Source: Johnsonella ignava ATCC 51276 (GTDB taxonomy: Bacteria > Bacillota > Clostridia > Lachnospirales > Lachnospiraceae). Taken from it: 64,000 nt of DNA. Made by a program: the position numbers and the translations under genes. This document shows, one piece after another, positions 44,661 to 53,858 of the stretch. Where the stretch lies: positions 247,892-311,891 of the forward strand of contig NZ_JH378830.1 in assembly GCF_000235445.1 (NCBI RefSeq), in the 5' to 3' direction. The stretch's first letter is position 1. Each line of letters opens with the position of its first letter. Below the pieces are notes generated by a model. The model saw only the letters and a list, made by a program, of their open reading frames with translations. It was not told the origin of the DNA and did not search any database.

Positions 44661-44885
44661 TTGCATGAGGGATAAAAATGTATTATAATCATCAACTGAA
44701 AAAACATAATACAGCTATGCAGACAGTGCCGGTTCTAATGAAATAATATTGGAATTATCATTTTATACTGTGTACGGCTGTACTTAAAATCGCATAGGAA
44801 TGACACAAAGTACCGGCGATTTTTACATTAGAAAACACTTATTAAGTGTTTATAAAAATCTAAAATGTACGAAAGGAAATAAAAG
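44661..44885 (+). promoter_or_regulatory. Promoter and structured leader of the pur genes
   Basis: TTGCAT (44661-44666), a 17-bp spacer and TATAAT (44684-44689) imply a leader of about 190 nt. Within it AAAATCGC (44786-44793) pairs with GCGATTTT (44816-44823), followed by Ts, which is terminator-like. GCCGGT (about 44728) could instead pair with ACCGGC (44812-44817), disrupting that stem. A second hairpin, AAACACTT/AAGTGTTT, lies at about 44833-44852. This looks like attenuation or an unrecognised riboswitch. It does not match the purine or ZTP riboswitch cores I know. Confidence 0.4.
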
Positions 44886-45599
44886 ATGGAAAAGCTTGAA
44901 CAATTATATGAAGGAAAAGCAAAAAAGGTATTTAAAACGGACAGCCCTGATGTACTGATAGTATCATATAAAGATGATGCCACGGCATTTAACGGTGAAA
45001 AGAAAGGGCTTATAGTTGGAAAAGGTGCTATAAATAACCGTATGACCAACCATATCTTTAAAATTCTTGAGGAAAAAGGGGTTCCTACGCATTATATACA
45101 GGAATTAAATGACAGAGAGACCGCAGTTAAGAAAGTGTCGATAGTTCCGCTTGAAGTCATTATAAGAAATTATGCTGCAGGAAGCTTTTCAAAAAGAATG
45201 GGTGTTGAAGAAGGAGTTAAATTTAAAACACCTATACTTGAATTTTCATATAAAAATGATGAGCTTGGAGATCCTTTTATAAACGGATATTATGCAATTG
45301 CCATGAACCTTGCCACACAGGAGGAGATTGATAAGATTGCGACATATGCTTTTAAAGTAAATGAAGTACTTATAGAATATTTTGATAGCCTTGGCATAGA
45401 TTTAATAGACTTTAAGATTGAATTTGGAAGGTATGGCTCAAATATAATACTCGCTGATGAGATCTCTCCGGATACATGCAGACTCTGGGACAAGCAGACA
45501 CATGAGAAGCTTGATAAAGATAGATTCCGCCGTGATCTCGGCAATGTTGAGGATGCCTATAAAGAGGTATTTAAAAGGCTTGGAATAGAAAATAAATAG
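44886..45599 (+). CDS. purC: SAICAR synthetase
   Basis: 237 residues, standard for the enzyme joining CAIR and aspartate in purine synthesis with ATP. Diagnostic segments: QLYEGKAKKVFKTD, YKDDATAFNGEKKG, VPLEVIIRNYAAGS and LIDFKIEFGR. Start ATG 44886 has GAAAGGA upstream. First of purC-purB-purA. Confidence 0.97.
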   Translation: MEKLEQLYEGKAKKVFKTDSPDVLIVSYKDDATAFNGEKKGLIVGKGAINNRMTNHIFKILEEKGVPTHYIQELNDRETAVKKVSIVPLEVIIRNYAAGSFSKRMGVEEGVKFKTPILEFSYKNDELGDPFINGYYAIAMNLATQEEIDKIATYAFKVNEVLIEYFDSLGIDLIDFKIEFGRYGSNIILADEISPDTCRLWDKQTHEKLDKDRFRRDLGNVEDAYKEVFKRLGIENK

Positions 45600-45623
45600 A
45601 AATTACTTGAAAGGTTTCAGTTT

Positions 45624-47054
45624 ATGCATGATAAATATATAAGTCCTTTATCTGAAAGGTATGCAGGGAAAGAAATGCAGTATATTTTTTCGCCTGACAA
45701 AAAATTTAAAACATGGCGCAGACTCTGGATTGCACTTGCAAAGGCAGAAAAAGAGCTTGGTTTAAATATAAGCAGCGAACAGATTGAAGAGCTTGAAAAA
45801 TTTAAGGATGATATTAATTTTGAAGTTGCAAAGGAGCGTGAAAAAATTGTACGTCATGATGTTATGAGCCATGTATATGCTTACGGAGTTCAGTGCCCTA
45901 AGGCAAAAGGCATAATACATCTTGGAGCTACGAGCTGCTATGTAGGAGATAATACTGATATAATACTTATGGATGAGGCTTTAAAGCTGGTCAGAGTAAA
46001 ACTTGTAAATGTCATGTATAAACTTAGCAGATTTGCTCTTAAATACAGGGATCTGCCTACACTTGCATTTACACATTTTCAGCCCGCACAGCCTGTTACT
46101 GTGGGCAAAAGGGCATCACTCTGGCTTAATGATCTTCTTATTGATTATGAAGATTTATGTTATGTTATTTCAGGACTTAAACTGCGTGGCTGTAAAGGGA
46201 CTACAGGTACACAGGCTTCATTTTACGAGCTTTTTGAAAAAGATGACTTTAAAGTTAAAAAGCTTGATAAGCTTGTAGCACAGTATATGGGCTACAATTC
46301 ATGCTATGCGGTATCCGGACAGACCTATTCAAGAAAGATTGACAGCAGAGTGCTTAATGTGCTTGCAGGCATAGCACAGTCTGCCCATAAATTTTCAAAT
46401 GATATAAGACTGCTTGCACATCTTAAAGAAATTGAAGAACCTTTTGAGAAAGACCAGATAGGTTCATCGGCGATGGCATACAAAAGAAATCCTATGAGAA
46501 GTGAAAGAATGGCATCACTTTCAAATTTTTTAATAAGCGATGCGTTAAATCCTATGATTGTGGCTTCAACACAGTGGTTTGAAAGGACACTTGATGATTC
46601 GGCAAATAAAAGGCTTTCAATTCCTGAGGGATTCCTTGCTGTTGACGGCATACTGAATCTATATCTTAACATACTTGACGGAATAGTTGTATATCCTAAG
46701 GTAATAGAAAAAAGGCTTGGTGCGGAGCTTCCTTTTATGGCAACTGAAAATATAATGATGGCTGCAGTAAAAGCCGGAGGAGACAGGCAGGAGCTCCATG
46801 AAAAGATTAGAAAACTTTCTATGGAGGCAGGCAGAGTAGTGAAGGAAGAAGGAAAAGAAAATAATCTTCTTGAACTTATAGCTGCCGATAAGAGCTTTAA
46901 CTTAAGTATTGATGAATTGAAAAGAGAAATGGATGCATCAAAGTATACAGGACGAAGTTCCAAGCAGGTTACAGAATTTATAGAGGAATATATAGAGCCT
47001 GTTTTAGAGGAATATAAAGATAAGCTGGGTATGGATGTCCGGATTGATATCTGA
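45624..47054 (+). CDS. purB: Adenylosuccinate lyase
   Basis: 476 residues. It removes fumarate from SAICAR and from adenylosuccinate, so it serves both its neighbours. GATSCYVGDNTDIILM and the signature SSAMAYKRNPMRSERM are both intact; TLAFTHFQPAQPVTVG provides the catalytic His region. It lies 24 nt after purC and 33 nt before purA. Confidence 0.97.
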   Translation: MHDKYISPLSERYAGKEMQYIFSPDKKFKTWRRLWIALAKAEKELGLNISSEQIEELEKFKDDINFEVAKEREKIVRHDVMSHVYAYGVQCPKAKGIIHLGATSCYVGDNTDIILMDEALKLVRVKLVNVMYKLSRFALKYRDLPTLAFTHFQPAQPVTVGKRASLWLNDLLIDYEDLCYVISGLKLRGCKGTTGTQASFYELFEKDDFKVKKLDKLVAQYMGYNSCYAVSGQTYSRKIDSRVLNVLAGIAQSAHKFSNDIRLLAHLKEIEEPFEKDQIGSSAMAYKRNPMRSERMASLSNFLISDALNPMIVASTQWFERTLDDSANKRLSIPEGFLAVDGILNLYLNILDGIVVYPKVIEKRLGAELPFMATENIMMAAVKAGGDRQELHEKIRKLSMEAGRVVKEEGKENNLLELIAADKSFNLSIDELKREMDASKYTGRSSKQVTEFIEEYIEPVLEEYKDKLGMDVRIDI

Positions 47055-47087
47055 TTAATATGTAAATATATAAATGAGGGAAAAAAG

Positions 47088-48368
47088 ATGGTAAGAGCAA
47101 TAGTCGGCGCAAATTGGGGCGATGAAGGCAAGGGAAAGATAACCGATATGCTTGCACAAAAAGCGGATATAATAGTACGCTTTCAGGGAGGGAGCAATGC
47201 AGGGCATACTATAATAAACAATTACGGTAAATTTGCACTTCACCTCCTGCCGTCAGGGATTTTTTATGATCATACAACAAGTGTCATAGGCAACGGTGTT
47301 GCACTTAATATACCGTATTTTATAGAGGAACTTGAAGGGGTAATAAGCAGGGGGATACCAAAACCGAAGATACTTGTATCCGACAGAGCACAGCTTTTGA
47401 TGCCATACCATATATTACAGGATACCTATGAGGAGGAAAGACTTGCCGGCAAAGCATATGGTTCTACAAAATCAGGTATAGCGCCTTTTTATTCGGATAA
47501 ATATGCCAAGATAGGCATACAGGCGGCTGAACTCTTTGATGATAGGATTTTAGATGAGAGAATTGAAAAAATATGTCTTTTAAAAAATGTTTTATTTAAA
47601 TATCTTTATAATAAACCTGAAATTGATAAAGCAGAGCTTAAAGATACCATGCATTCCTACAGAGATATGATAGCTCCGTATCTATGTGATACTGCCGCTT
47701 TTTTGAATAATGCTATAAATGAGGGAAAGGATATTCTGCTTGAGGGGCAGCTCGGTTCATTAAAAGACACTGATCACGGTATATATCCTATGGTAACCTC
47801 ATCTTCCACCCTTGCTGCCTATGGGGCAGTGGGAGCAGGTATACCGCCTTATGAGATTAAAGAGATTATAACAGTGGTTAAAGCATATTCAAGTGCGGTA
47901 GGCGGAGGAGAGTTTGTAACCGAAATTCCGGATAAAGCACAAGCCGATGAGCTTAGGATAAGAGGCGGAGATAAGGGTGAATATGGTGCAACCACCGGAC
48001 GACCGAGGCGCATGGGCTGGTTTGATGCGGTGGCAAGCCGTTATGGCTGCCGAATCCAGGGTGCAACCTGTGTTGCACTTACTGTAGTTGATGTGCTTGG
48101 TTATCTTGATAAGCTGCCTGTATGTACAGGGTACGAAATTGATAATAAGATTGTGTATGATTTTCCTCCTTCACCGCTTCTTAAGAAAGCAAAACCGGTT
48201 TATGAATATTTGCCGGGATGGAAATGTGATATAAGAGGGATTAAAGACTATAAAGAACTTCCTGAAAACTGCAGGCGGTATATTGAATTTATAGAAAAAC
48301 AGATAAAAATCCCGATTACTATGGTAAGTAACGGTCCGGGCAGAGATGAGATAATTTACAGGAAATGA
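47088..48368 (+). CDS. purA: Adenylosuccinate synthetase
   Basis: 426 residues. It joins IMP and aspartate using GTP. The GTP loop GANWGDEGKGKITDML (about 5-20) and GSNAGHTI are clear; GGEFVTEIP and TTGRPRRMGWFD complete the site. It ends the pur cluster. No strong terminator is seen in the following 200 nt. Confidence 0.97.
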   Translation: MVRAIVGANWGDEGKGKITDMLAQKADIIVRFQGGSNAGHTIINNYGKFALHLLPSGIFYDHTTSVIGNGVALNIPYFIEELEGVISRGIPKPKILVSDRAQLLMPYHILQDTYEEERLAGKAYGSTKSGIAPFYSDKYAKIGIQAAELFDDRILDERIEKICLLKNVLFKYLYNKPEIDKAELKDTMHSYRDMIAPYLCDTAAFLNNAINEGKDILLEGQLGSLKDTDHGIYPMVTSSSTLAAYGAVGAGIPPYEIKEIITVVKAYSSAVGGGEFVTEIPDKAQADELRIRGGDKGEYGATTGRPRRMGWFDAVASRYGCRIQGATCVALTVVDVLGYLDKLPVCTGYEIDNKIVYDFPPSPLLKKAKPVYEYLPGWKCDIRGIKDYKELPENCRRYIEFIEKQIKIPITMVSNGPGRDEIIYRK

Positions 48369-48654
48369 TTTATATGGTTGTACGGATATTTTCCCGGACT
48401 CTGCTTAGGCTGCCGATTCGAGACCATATCGGTCTTGAGACTATGTTTAAATAAAAAGCATTTTATTTTCCTAAGTAGAGCAGTATTGTGAAGATTCCGT
48501 AAAAAGTGTTATACATATAATCGCTTTACTTTAGTAGAAATGTAAGTAAAAATTAATAAAAGTAAAGTTTTATTACAGAAAGTGTAAGAAAAATGTACTG
48601 GAAATAATCTGCATTATAATTTATAATTTCACAGTAAAAAAGGAGGAATACATA

Positions 48655-49242
48655 ATGATTAAGATGAGAAAACTTTTGGCTGCTTTAGCAGTCAGCGCTG
48701 TAGGTGCTTTAAGTGCATTTGCTTTTATAGCGGCAGTTAATTCAACGCAGATTAATACATCAGCGGCTACAGGTTCCACGCCAAGACCATCTACACCAAA
48801 TACGCCTAATAATTCAGGCGGCGGCGGAGGCGGCGGAGGCGGCGGAGGTCGCAGCGGCGGCGGTACCATTACAGGTGCACGTTCAGTTTCAAGTTCAAAT
48901 AATTTAAAAGCTGAAAACGGAACATGGATTAAAGACAGCAAGGGCTGGTGGCTTAAGAAGGCTGACGGTTCATGGCCTGCAAATACATGGGTTAAGGACT
49001 ATGGAGTTTGGTATTTCTTTAAAGAAGACGGCTACATGGTAAAAATAGCTTGGGTTCAGTGGAATGGAAAATGGTACTATCTGGACGGGGGCGGAGCTAT
49101 GTGGTATAATGCATGGACAGAGTGGAAAGGTGTATGGTATTACCTTGGTCCCGACGGAGGCATGCTCACAAATACTGTTACTCCTGACGGATATACTGTA
49201 AATGCAGACGGTTCATGGAACAAAGCCGTACCTAAAAAATAA
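48655..49242 (+). CDS. Secreted cell-wall-binding-repeat protein with a polyglycine tract
   Basis: 195 residues. A signal peptide (about 1-38: LLAALAVSAVGALSAFAF hydrophobic core) leads to a Pro/Thr/Asn linker, eleven consecutive glycines (55-65) and RSGGG. Then come about five aromatic-rich cell-wall (choline-type) binding repeats: GWWLKKADGSW, VWYFFKEDGYM, KWYYLDGGGAM, VWYYLGPDGGM. They end at residue 195 with no catalytic domain. It probably coats the wall or docks on teichoic or lipoteichoic acid. AAAGGAGG precedes ATG 48655. Terminator at 49318. Confidence 0.85.
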   Translation: MIKMRKLLAALAVSAVGALSAFAFIAAVNSTQINTSAATGSTPRPSTPNTPNNSGGGGGGGGGGGRSGGGTITGARSVSSSNNLKAENGTWIKDSKGWWLKKADGSWPANTWVKDYGVWYFFKEDGYMVKIAWVQWNGKWYYLDGGGAMWYNAWTEWKGVWYYLGPDGGMLTNTVTPDGYTVNADGSWNKAVPKK

Positions 49243-49317
49243 TATAGTTAAAGTCGGGAATAATTTAAATAAAGTATGCACAGAAAAAAGACTGAGTATA
49301 TTTTACCGATTAAAAGT

Positions 49318-49363
49318 AAGCCTGTATATGTCAAGTGAAAGTGCTTGACATATACAGGCTTTT
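49318..49363 (+). terminator. Terminator after the cell-wall-binding gene
   Basis: A perfect 18-bp stem, AAGCCTGTATATGTCAAG (49318-49335) with CTTGACATATACAGGCTT (49344-49361), then TTAATTT. Confidence 0.85.
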
Positions 49364-49483
49364 AATTTATTATATGTGGGGTTCAGAAATACAACCCTCA
49401 GTAAAATCAAATTAGGTACTTATACATATAGGTCGGATAAGAACGGCATTAGCTGTAATATTTTGTGGCAGGCGGATATTTAT

Positions 49484-49849
49484 ATGGAAAATTTTCTAAA
49501 TCAGGCACTTTTATATGATTTTTATGGAGGGCTGCTTACGCTGAACCAGAAAAGAATTTACGAAGAAGTGGTCTTAAATGATTACTCAATAAGTGAAGTT
49601 GCCAGAGATGAAGGTGTATCAAGACAGAGTGTATCGGATATGATAAAAAGATGCTCTCATATACTTATGGAGTATGAAAATCAGCTGGGTCTTGTAGACA
49701 AGTTTATAACCACAAAAAAACTTGCAGAAAAGATAAAAGATATATCTCAGATTTTGCTTGAGTCTTCTTTAAAAAACCAAGATTCTGAAACAGGCAGTAT
49801 GCTTAAAGAACTTGACAGGCTTGCACAGATGATTATGGATATACAGTAG
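49484..49849 (+). CDS. ylxM: YlxM/p13-like SRP-operon regulator
   Basis: 121 residues from ATG 49484. The longer frame back to 49376 has no ribosome site, and MENFLNQALLYDFYGGLLT is the expected start. The helix-turn-helix resembles sigma-70 region 4: NDYSISEVARDEGVSRQSVSDMI (S-I-S-E-V-A then R-Q-S-V-S-D). YlxM proteins are encoded next to ffh and are thought to tune SRP. ffh follows 52 nt on. Confidence 0.9.
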   Translation: MENFLNQALLYDFYGGLLTLNQKRIYEEVVLNDYSISEVARDEGVSRQSVSDMIKRCSHILMEYENQLGLVDKFITTKKLAEKIKDISQILLESSLKNQDSETGSMLKELDRLAQMIMDIQ

Positions 49850-49901
49850 GAGATAGGCGGCTTTTTTGTTATACGCATGATATTTTATAAAAGGAGTATG
49901 T

Positions 49902-51275
49902 ATGGCATTTGAAAGCTTAAGCGAAAAGCTTCAAAATATATTTAAGTCTCTGAGGGGCAAGGGAAAGCTGTCGGAGGCGGATGTTAAAGCTGCTCTTAAA
50001 GAGGTGCGTATGGCACTTCTTGAGGCGGATGTTAATTTTAAGGTTGTAAAAAAATTTGTAGCAGATATACAGGAAAGGGCGGTAGGGACGGAGGTTCTTG
50101 AATCGCTTACTCCGGCACAGCATGTTATAAAGATAGTAAATGAAGAGCTTATAAAACTGATAGGTTCAGAGACTAAGGAAATAATAATGCAGCCGCAGGG
50201 AGAGATAACTGTAATAATGATGGCAGGTCTTCAGGGTGCAGGTAAAACCACAACTGCCGCAAAACTTGCAGGAAAGCTTAAATCAAAGGGAAATACACCG
50301 CTGCTTGTGGCATGTGATGTTTACAGACCTGCTGCCGTAGAACAGCTTAAAATAAATGGTGAAAAGCAAAATATTCCGGTATTTTCGATGGGCAACAATC
50401 TCTCACCTGTAGATATAGCTAAAGCGGCACTTGAGCACGCAAAAAAGAACCACAATAATATACTTATACTTGATACGGCAGGAAGGCTTCATATAGATGA
50501 AAAGATGATGGATGAACTTGCCGATATAAAGAAAAATATTAATGTGAATCAGACATTGCTTGTAGTCGATGCTATGACAGGTCAGGATGCCGTGAATGTT
50601 GCGGAAAGTTTTAATGATAAAATTGAGCTTGACGGCATAATTGTTACAAAACTTGATGGAGATACAAGAGGCGGTGCGGCACTTTCAATAAAAGCAGTTA
50701 CAGGAAAACCCATATTATATGTAGGTATGGGAGAAAAACTTTCAGATCTGGAGGTTTTTCACCCTGACAGGATGGCAGGAAGAATACTTGGTATGGGCGA
50801 CATACTGAGTCTTATAGAAAAGGCTGAAGCAGAGATGGATGCTGATAAAGTAAAGCAGATCAGCAGAAAATTGCAGAAAGCAGAATTTGACTTTAACGAT
50901 TTCCTTGAACAGTTACAACAGATCAAAAAAATGGGGGATCTTGGAGGAATTTTAAATATGCTTCCGGGCATAGGCGGTATGAACCTTCCTGCAGGAGGTC
51001 TGCAGCCTGATGAAAAGCAATTTTCAAGAGTTGAAGCTATTATTTTAAGCATGAACGTCAAGGAAAGAACCGATCCGGCAGTATTAAATCCTTCAAGAAA
51101 AAACAGGATTGCAAAGGGTGCCGGTGTTAATATAAGTGAGGTCAACAGGATTGTAAAACAGTTTGAACAGATGAAAAAGATGATGAAGCAGTTTTCAGGC
51201 ATGACCGGAGGGAAAAGAAAAGGCGGCGGATTTGGCGGACTTTTCGGTGGTGGAAAGTTTAGATTTCCTATATAA
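49902..51275 (+). CDS. ffh: Signal recognition particle protein
   Basis: 457 residues. The N domain is followed by the GTPase G domain: GLQGAGKTTTAAKLAGK, DVYRPAAVEQL, DTAGRLHID and TKLDGDTRGGAALS. The M domain (about 325-457) has LEQLQQIKKMGDLGGILNMLPG and a methionine-rich groove, and a Gly/Phe-rich tail. It binds SRP RNA and signal peptides and delivers ribosomes to FtsY. The SRP RNA gene is not in this window. Confidence 0.97.
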   Translation: MAFESLSEKLQNIFKSLRGKGKLSEADVKAALKEVRMALLEADVNFKVVKKFVADIQERAVGTEVLESLTPAQHVIKIVNEELIKLIGSETKEIIMQPQGEITVIMMAGLQGAGKTTTAAKLAGKLKSKGNTPLLVACDVYRPAAVEQLKINGEKQNIPVFSMGNNLSPVDIAKAALEHAKKNHNNILILDTAGRLHIDEKMMDELADIKKNINVNQTLLVVDAMTGQDAVNVAESFNDKIELDGIIVTKLDGDTRGGAALSIKAVTGKPILYVGMGEKLSDLEVFHPDRMAGRILGMGDILSLIEKAEAEMDADKVKQISRKLQKAEFDFNDFLEQLQQIKKMGDLGGILNMLPGIGGMNLPAGGLQPDEKQFSRVEAIILSMNVKERTDPAVLNPSRKNRIAKGAGVNISEVNRIVKQFEQMKKMMKQFSGMTGGKRKGGGFGGLFGGGKFRFPI

Positions 51276-51504
51276 AGCTGCTATAAAACCTAAGCTGAGA
51301 TATTATATGTTTTTATAGTTAAAAAACAACAGTCCGGTAAAGGCTTTATAATTCAGCATAAGAAAGTTTAAAAGACTGTATAGTTTTAAGCTTAGAAAAG
51401 AAAGTCTGAAAATCATATACAGTTTTAAATATAATAAAATATACACTTTATAATAATGTGTAGTTTGAATAAAAATATAAAATTTTAGAAAAGGAGTTTT
51501 TACC

Positions 51505-51750
51505 ATGGCAGTAAAAATGAGATTAAAAAGATTAGGACAAAAGAAGGCACCGTTTTACAGGGTTGTAGTGGCAGATGCGAGATCACCCAGAGACGGAAGA
51601 TTTATTGAGGAGATAGGATATTATGATCCTACAAAGGAACCAAGTGTAATAAAATTTGATGAAGAAGCTGCAAAAAAATGGATTGCAAACGGTGCTCAGC
51701 CCACTGATAGAGTTGCCGTACTTTTAAAAACTGCAGGTATTTTAAAATAA
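51505..51750 (+). CDS. rpsP: Ribosomal protein S16
   Basis: 81 residues, beginning MAVKMRLKRLGQKKAPFYRV and ending with the usual PTDRVAVLLKTAGILK. It is a small-subunit protein. AAAAGGAG precedes ATG 51505. Followed 36 nt on by khpA. Confidence 0.98.
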   Translation: MAVKMRLKRLGQKKAPFYRVVVADARSPRDGRFIEEIGYYDPTKEPSVIKFDEEAAKKWIANGAQPTDRVAVLLKTAGILK

Positions 51751-51786
51751 ATAAAATCTTTCCATATAAGGAAAGGAGGATATGCT

Positions 51787-52014
51787 GTGAAAGAGACAGT
51801 GGAAATAATTGCAAAAGCATTGGTTGACAGACCTGATGAGGTTGTTATAGTTGAAACTGAGGGTGATGAAGAGATACTTATTGAACTCAGTGTACATCCT
51901 GATGATATGGGAAAAGTAATAGGCAAGTCAGGCAAGATAGCAAAAGCCATACGTTCAGTTGTAAAGGCAGCATCGGCAAAGCTTGATAAAAAAGTGATTT
52001 TAGAAATAAAATAA
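51787..52014 (+). CDS. khpA: KH-domain RNA-binding protein KhpA (YlqC)
   Basis: 75 residues with the KH signature VIGKSGKIAKAIRSVV. A GTG start at 51787 is used because GGAAAGGAGGA is just upstream; KETVEIIAKALVDRPDEV is the expected N-terminus. KhpA forms an RNA chaperone pair with KhpB in other Firmicutes. Terminator at 52035. Confidence 0.95.
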   Translation: MKETVEIIAKALVDRPDEVVIVETEGDEEILIELSVHPDDMGKVIGKSGKIAKAIRSVVKAASAKLDKKVILEIK

Positions 52015-52034
52015 ACTGCCATAAGCAGCCAGTT

Positions 52035-52063
52035 AAAGCTCCGGAATAATTCCGGGGCTTTTT
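52035..52063 (+). terminator. Terminator between khpA and rimM
   Basis: AAAGCTCCGGAA (52035-52046) pairs with TTCCGGGGCTTT (52050-52061) with one wobble, followed by TT. Splits the operon into rpsP-khpA and rimM-trmD. Confidence 0.82.
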
Positions 52064-52178
52064 ATAAAAGTATATAAATGGTTTGCAGCTGAAAATAAGC
52101 AGTACTGTATAAGATATATTTTTTATAAAAATAAAAATAGGACGGCTACAATGATAATATGAGGGATTGTAAATATAA

Positions 52179-52715
52179 ATGGAAGATGAAAAAAATGAAA
52201 GACCGGTAAAAAGACTAAGAATAGGAGTAATTGCAAATACACATGGTATAAAAGGAGAAGCAAAAATTTTTCCTACCGGAGATGACCCTAAGCGTTTTTC
52301 TAAAATAAAAAAAGTCTACATAATAAAGGACGGCATTGAATTGTGCACTTCAGTGATATCCGCAAGATATTTTAAAAATCTTGTAATATGTAAATTTGAA
52401 GGTATAGATACACCTGAAGATATGAAAAATTATAAAAATGCGGATATATTCGTTGACAGAAAGGATGCTACACCTTTAAAGGAAAATGAACATTATATAG
52501 CCGATCTTATAGGTTTAAATGTGGTTACTTCCGAAAATGAACTTCTGGGTATAGTGGAAAATATGTTTCCTACAGGTGCAAACTATGTTATGGAAGTAAA
52601 AAGAACTGATAAAAAAAATCTTCTTATACCGTATATAAAACAGTGTATACTTGATGTTGACCTGCAATCAGGTGTAATAAAAGTGGAACTTATAGACGGG
52701 CTTCTTGATTTATAG
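52179..52715 (+). CDS. rimM: Ribosome maturation factor RimM
   Basis: 178 residues. RIGVIANTHGIKGEAKIFP is the typical start, and a PRC-barrel-like half has YIADLIGLNVVTSENELLG and LLIPYIKQCILDVD. It helps assemble the 30S head with S19. The 178-nt gap to trmD has no strong structure. Confidence 0.95.
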   Translation: MEDEKNERPVKRLRIGVIANTHGIKGEAKIFPTGDDPKRFSKIKKVYIIKDGIELCTSVISARYFKNLVICKFEGIDTPEDMKNYKNADIFVDRKDATPLKENEHYIADLIGLNVVTSENELLGIVENMFPTGANYVMEVKRTDKKNLLIPYIKQCILDVDLQSGVIKVELIDGLLDL

Positions 52716-52893
52716 GTTTCAAAAGAGTATTGAAGAAAATAGCTTTAAGTAGCAAATATTGCAGACGGATTTTTAAAATTTATAAAAATTTATGCAGACA
52801 TAGAGGTATTCTTTTTTTATAAAGCGGTATTAAAAGTAAATATTATAAAAAATATTAAAACCGGCATTATAAATATATACGAGATAAGGTGAA

Positions 52894-53571
52894 ATGATGA
52901 AATTTTATATACTGACACTCTTTCCTGAAATATTTGATTATATGACAAAACAAAGTATAATAGGCAGGGCACAGACCGGAGGGTATATATCTGTGGAAGC
53001 CTTAAATATACGTGATTACACAAAGGATAAACACAGGCATGTAGATGATTATCCTTATGGGGGCGGTGCAGGTATGGTAATGCAGGCGGAGCCTATATGC
53101 GAGGCATATGATGCACTGTGTGAAAGAGTAGGAAAAAGACTCAGGCTTATATATATGAGTCCGCAGGGAAAGGTTTTTAATCAAAAAACAGCAAAAGAGC
53201 TTGCTCTCAGCGAGGAGATAGTACTTCTATGCGGGCATTATGAAGGAATAGACGAAAGGGCGATTGAGATAACACAGGCGGAAAGTATCTCAGTAGGGGA
53301 CTATGTGCTTACAGGGGGGGAACTTCCGGCACTTACAGTTATAGATTGTGTAAGCAGGATGGTTCCTGGAGTATTAAGCAGCAGCAGCACCGATTTTGAA
53401 ACATTTGAAAAAGACTTGCTTGAATATCCGCAATATACCAGACCTGAAGTATACAGGGGACTTCACGTACCTGAAGTGCTGCTTAGCGGTCATCATAAAA
53501 ATATATCAGAGTGGAGAACGAGAGAATCCATAAAAAGAACACTTAAGTATAGACCTGATTTATTAAAATAG
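52894..53571 (+). CDS. trmD: tRNA (guanine-N1)-methyltransferase
   Basis: 225 residues. It methylates G37 of tRNAs. The knot-fold motifs are RDYTKDKHRHVDDYPYGGGAGMVM, LCGHYEGIDERAIE and SVGDYVLTGGELPAL. Start ATG 52894 with ATAAGGTG upstream (a second ATG follows at once). rplS (L19) usually follows trmD, but here there is none; suf genes begin after 287 nt. Confidence 0.97.
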   Translation: MMKFYILTLFPEIFDYMTKQSIIGRAQTGGYISVEALNIRDYTKDKHRHVDDYPYGGGAGMVMQAEPICEAYDALCERVGKRLRLIYMSPQGKVFNQKTAKELALSEEIVLLCGHYEGIDERAIEITQAESISVGDYVLTGGELPALTVIDCVSRMVPGVLSSSSTDFETFEKDLLEYPQYTRPEVYRGLHVPEVLLSGHHKNISEWRTRESIKRTLKYRPDLLK

Positions 53572-53858
53572 TACATATAACTGGTTTATATATAGAGAGA
53601 ATAACAGTTATTAATTATAAAGATAACAACATAAATAAGCTGTATTATCACTTTTTATGTATAAGATTAGGGCTTCCTAACAATCCCTACTAAAATAGTA
53701 TGAATTTAACTTGCATTTAAACGCACCAAGATATATAATGTGTAATATAGTTGTATGCTATTTATTTGCTTTTATATTTAAAAACAAATTCAGAAATAAT
53801 GCATAAGAAATATTATATATTTAATATTAAAATAAATACAATCCAGGAGGAAATTTAT

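Noticed and set aside
46325..47131. 268-residue minus-strand frame inside purB
   Set aside because: A shadow of purB: Ser/Ile/Phe-rich translation, no start signal, and the plus-strand gene is unambiguous.
48369..48654. Regulatory RNA or terminator between purA and the wall-binding gene
   Set aside because: Only short stems (AGACC/GGTCT; AAATAAAA/TTTTATTT) are present, too weak to call.
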